64,000 bases of DNA, from positions 1 to 64,000 of the forward strand of contig CAJMHW010000004.1 in assembly GCA_905213325.1 (NCBI GenBank). The letters are read 5' to 3'. Under the pieces are notes generated by a model. It was not told where the DNA came from, did no database searches, and saw only the letters and a list, made by a program, of their open reading frames with translations. Source of the DNA: Collinsella aerofaciens. Its GTDB lineage: Bacteria > Actinomycetota > Coriobacteriia > Coriobacteriales > Coriobacteriaceae. How positions within the stretch are numbered: position 1 is the first letter of the stretch; every line of letters starts with the position of its first letter. Both the position numbers and the translations under genes were made by a program. Shown piece by piece: positions 61,990-64,000 of this stretch.

Positions 61990-62896
61990 TGCCGAACGCG
62001 TGACGTTTACCAAGAAAAAGAAGACGGTTGCTTGTCCCGTGCCCTTGGCGCCGCTTGCCGACACGCATGCACATCTGCTTTCGTTTTGGGGCAAGGATGT
62101 GCCCGAGACGCTCGTGCACGCCAAAGCCGCGGGCGTCGACCTGTTGGTGACGATGTTCGACCCCATTGCCGACAAGCGCAGCGTGGCGGACTATAGCGAC
62201 TGGCTGGTGCGCGAGATTTTGCCGATGCGAGATATTCCGCAGATTAAGTATCTCGCCGGCGTGCACCCCTATGGCGCACCGGACTACACCGATGATATCC
62301 ATGCCCAGATTGTGACTGCGCTCGACGATCCGTTGTGTGTTGGCATCGGCGAAATTGGCCTGGACTACCACATGGACTATGACGACGATGTCGCGCCGGC
62401 GCCTCATGACGTGCAGATTGATTGCGTGGCACGTCAGCTTGAGGTTGCCGTACGACGCAATGTGCCGGTAGAGCTGCATCTGCGTCATGAGGACACGGAC
62501 GAGGAGCGCACCTCGCATGTGGATGCGTACAACGTGCTGCGCGAGGTGGGTGTGCCCCAGGCCGGTTGCGTACTGCACTGCTTTGGCGAGGACCGAGCCA
62601 CAATGGAGCGCTTTGTGGATTTGGGTTGTTACATCGCCTATGGCGGCGCGGCTACCTTTAAGCGCAACGACGACGTGCGCGAGGCATTCGCGGCAACCCC
62701 GCTCGACCGTATTCTGTTCGAGACGGATTGTCCCTATATGGCTCCGGAGCCCATTCGCGGTCTTGAGTGCGAGCCTGCAATGATTTCCATCACAGCAAAC
62801 ACGCTGGTCAACGACCGCGTCGATCGTACCGGCGAGGACGCCGAGGCAATCGCTCGAGCCGCCTGGGAAAATGCCTGCAAACTTTTTCAAAAATAG
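61979..62896 (+). CDS. tatD: TatD-family metal-dependent hydrolase
   Basis: A 305-residue TIM-barrel nuclease or hydrolase. The metal ligands are visible in LADTHAHL, GIGEIGLDYH, VELHLRHED, VLHCFGED and LFETDCPYMAPEP. A basic N-terminal tail (TFTKKKKTVACP) precedes the barrel. Coupled to rsmA by an 11-nt overlap, a common arrangement in Gram-positives and Actinobacteria. Confidence 0.93.
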   Translation: MTPNAERVTFTKKKKTVACPVPLAPLADTHAHLLSFWGKDVPETLVHAKAAGVDLLVTMFDPIADKRSVADYSDWLVREILPMRDIPQIKYLAGVHPYGAPDYTDDIHAQIVTALDDPLCVGIGEIGLDYHMDYDDDVAPAPHDVQIDCVARQLEVAVRRNVPVELHLRHEDTDEERTSHVDAYNVLREVGVPQAGCVLHCFGEDRATMERFVDLGCYIAYGGAATFKRNDDVREAFAATPLDRILFETDCPYMAPEPIRGLECEPAMISITANTLVNDRVDRTGEDAEAIARAAWENACKLFQK

Positions 62897-62899
62897 TTC

Positions 62900-62928
62900 T
62901 TGCGTTCACGGTGGCGCTCCGTTATTCT
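62900..62928 (+). promoter_or_regulatory. Promoter of tRNA-Leu
   Basis: TTGCGT (62900-62905), 17 nt, TATTCT (62923-62928), starting just after the tatD stop. Confidence 0.7.
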
Positions 62929-62939
62929 AATTCCTGCAC

Positions 62940-63026
62940 GCGGGCGTGGCGGAATTGGCAGACGCGTACGGTTCAGGTCCGTATGGGGGCAACCCCATGA
63001 AGGTTCAAGTCCTTTCGCCCGCACCA
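62940..63026 (+). tRNA. tRNA-Leu (anticodon CAG)
   Basis: Class II tRNA: acceptor GCGGGCG/CGCCCGC, anticodon stem TACGG/CCGTA with loop TTCAGGT (anticodon CAG), long variable arm TGGGG-GCAA-CCCCA, T loop TTCAAGT, discriminator A and encoded CCA (63024-63026). Confidence 0.95.
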
Positions 63027-63039
63027 TTAAATGAAAGAG

Positions 63040-63062
63040 CTCCCAGCAATGGGAGTTTTTTT
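63040..63062 (+). terminator. Terminator of tRNA-Leu
   Basis: CTCCCA, loop GCAA, TGGGAG, then seven T. Confidence 0.9.
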
Positions 63063-63115
63063 GTTATGGGCCGTTTTTGGCAGATTTGACCTATCGATTT
63101 CGCGCGGTAGATGCC

Positions 63116-63340
63116 CCCGTGGTCAAAAAGTGGCAAATATGAGTACTGGCACGAAAATAGAGACATTTCACGAAGCCATTTTTGCTCATTTTGCGCAACA
63201 GATGTACGCTAATTTGACCCAATCTTGAGACAAGACGAAGTAAATTCGATAGACCTCGGGTTCAAAGAGGCGATTTTGACCCAAATACGCTGTTACTAAA
63301 CTGGTAACAGTACTCATATTTGGCCTTTTTTGACCACGGG
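63116..63340. repeat. Palindromic intergenic element with 33-nt arms
   Basis: CCCGTGGTCAAAAA plus GTGGCAAATATGAGTACTG (63116-63148) is inverted at 63308-63340 with three mismatches. The 159-nt centre has CTGTTAC/GGTAACAG near its right end and no gene. Confidence 0.85.
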
Positions 63341-63414
63341 TCCTCTTGTTGGTGTCACACAGCTGCTTCGTGCGGGTATCCTAGTCCCAACGCGTGCCTA
63401 TCAGAGGAGAAACC

Positions 63415-64000
63415 ATGCTGTTGTCCGGTATCATCGCTACCCTTACGAGCCTTCTACTTCCCATCATCCTTTTGTTGCTATTGCTCCCCAACGCCTGCTA
63501 TGTCGTTGAACAGCAGCATGCTGTGATCATCGAGCGCCTGGGCAAGTTCAATCGCATCGTCAACGCGGGCTTCCACATGAAGGTACCCGTGATCGACCGC
63601 AAGGCCGCCACGGTGAGTCTGCGCACCATGAAAAACGGCTTTGGCATCGACGTTAAGACCCAGGACAACGTGACCATCGGTCTTGAGGTCTCTGCTCAGT
63701 ACCACGTGAGCTATGACATGGGCGCCGGCCCGGCAGATTCGGGTATCTACAAGAGCTACTACATGCTGCAGGAGCCCGTCGACCAAATGCGTGACTTCAT
63801 CACCGATGCCCTGCGCTCTTCCATCCCCGTCTACACGCTCGATGAGGTCTTTGCCAAAAAAGACGATATCGCCAAGGACGTCAACGCCACCGTGTCCGAG
63901 CAGATGGCCGCCTACGGCTTCACCCTCGTGTCGACACTTATCACCAAGATCGCACTGCCGACCGAGGTCGAGAACTCCATGAACGACATCAACGCCGCCC
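63415..64000 (+). CDS. SPFH/band-7 domain protein, N-terminal part (cut by window edge)
   Basis: 195 codons are visible from ATG 63415 (AGAGGAGA upstream). One N-terminal membrane helix (LLLPIILLLLLLPNACYVVE) is followed by an SPFH domain: QQHAVIIERLGKFNRIVNAG, FHMKVPVIDR, FGIDVKTQDNVTIGLEVSAQ and MRDFITDALRSSIPVYTLDE. Such stomatin/prohibitin-like proteins assemble into membrane scaffolds linked to protease or membrane organisation. The C-terminal coiled coil lies beyond the window. Confidence 0.9.
   Translation, partial: MLLSGIIATLTSLLLPIILLLLLLPNACYVVEQQHAVIIERLGKFNRIVNAGFHMKVPVIDRKAATVSLRTMKNGFGIDVKTQDNVTIGLEVSAQYHVSYDMGAGPADSGIYKSYYMLQEPVDQMRDFITDALRSSIPVYTLDEVFAKKDDIAKDVNATVSEQMAAYGFTLVSTLITKIALPTEVENSMNDINAA

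Overview
The window reads as chromosomal DNA of a GC-rich (roughly 60% GC) anaerobic actinobacterium. Gene style and content point to the Coriobacteriia, most likely Collinsella: mannose-family PTS systems, GntR/UTRA regulators, a Tad pilus locus without a secretin, GTG/TTG starts, and many palindromic intergenic elements. This assignment rests on recognition, not a search.

Layout: 1-151 is the 5' end of an IS110-type transposase running off the left edge. A DMT permease (591-1673) follows. Next comes a mannose-family PTS operon (EIIAB, EIIC, EIID) ending in a SIS-domain sugar-phosphate deglycase (1857-5641), then a HAD phosphatase, a YitT membrane protein and a GntR/UTRA regulator (to 8585). 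This set looks like an uptake and cleavage route for Amadori-type sugar-amine conjugates. recQ, a second GntR/UTRA regulator and a second deglycase paralogue follow (8852-12702). From 13082 to 19959 lie a 2-hydroxyacid dehydrogenase, metA, fau, a hicAB toxin-antitoxin pair and a large M16 peptidase.

20.2-24.9 kb is an accessory patch: an AlbA/Schlafen-type ATP-binding protein, an orphan protein, an HNH endonuclease, a zinc-ribbon protein and a DUF5710 protein, bounded by tRNA-Val. A second DMT permease, a DUF4012 surface protein, glmM and an M32 carboxypeptidase lead to pheST behind a T-box leader. A nickel/cobalt ECF transporter (cbiM/nikMN, cbiQ, cbiO) follows behind a NikR-type operator. 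Then come a PLC-like protein, pyruvate kinase, a P-type Ca2+ ATPase with a structured RNA leader, and rsgA.

46.6-56.2 kb is a compact Tad (tight adherence) locus whose genes mostly overlap. It is followed by a damaged toxin-antitoxin-like pair, tRNA-Phe, a tandem repeat, a GH5-like protein, then rsmI, metG, rsmA (ksgA), tatD, tRNA-Leu and the start of an SPFH/band-7 protein cut by the right edge.

Most distinctive signals: (i) several unrelated families of long palindromes in intergenic spaces; (ii) a leader RNA before the Ca2+ ATPase with two hairpins whose loops are perfectly complementary and whose second stem hides the ribosome binding site; (iii) a NikR-type operator; (iv) two deglycases that keep the catalytic Glu/His pair; (v) a GH5-like protein lacking its acid/base residue; (vi) a toxin-like gene out of frame at a seven-A run.
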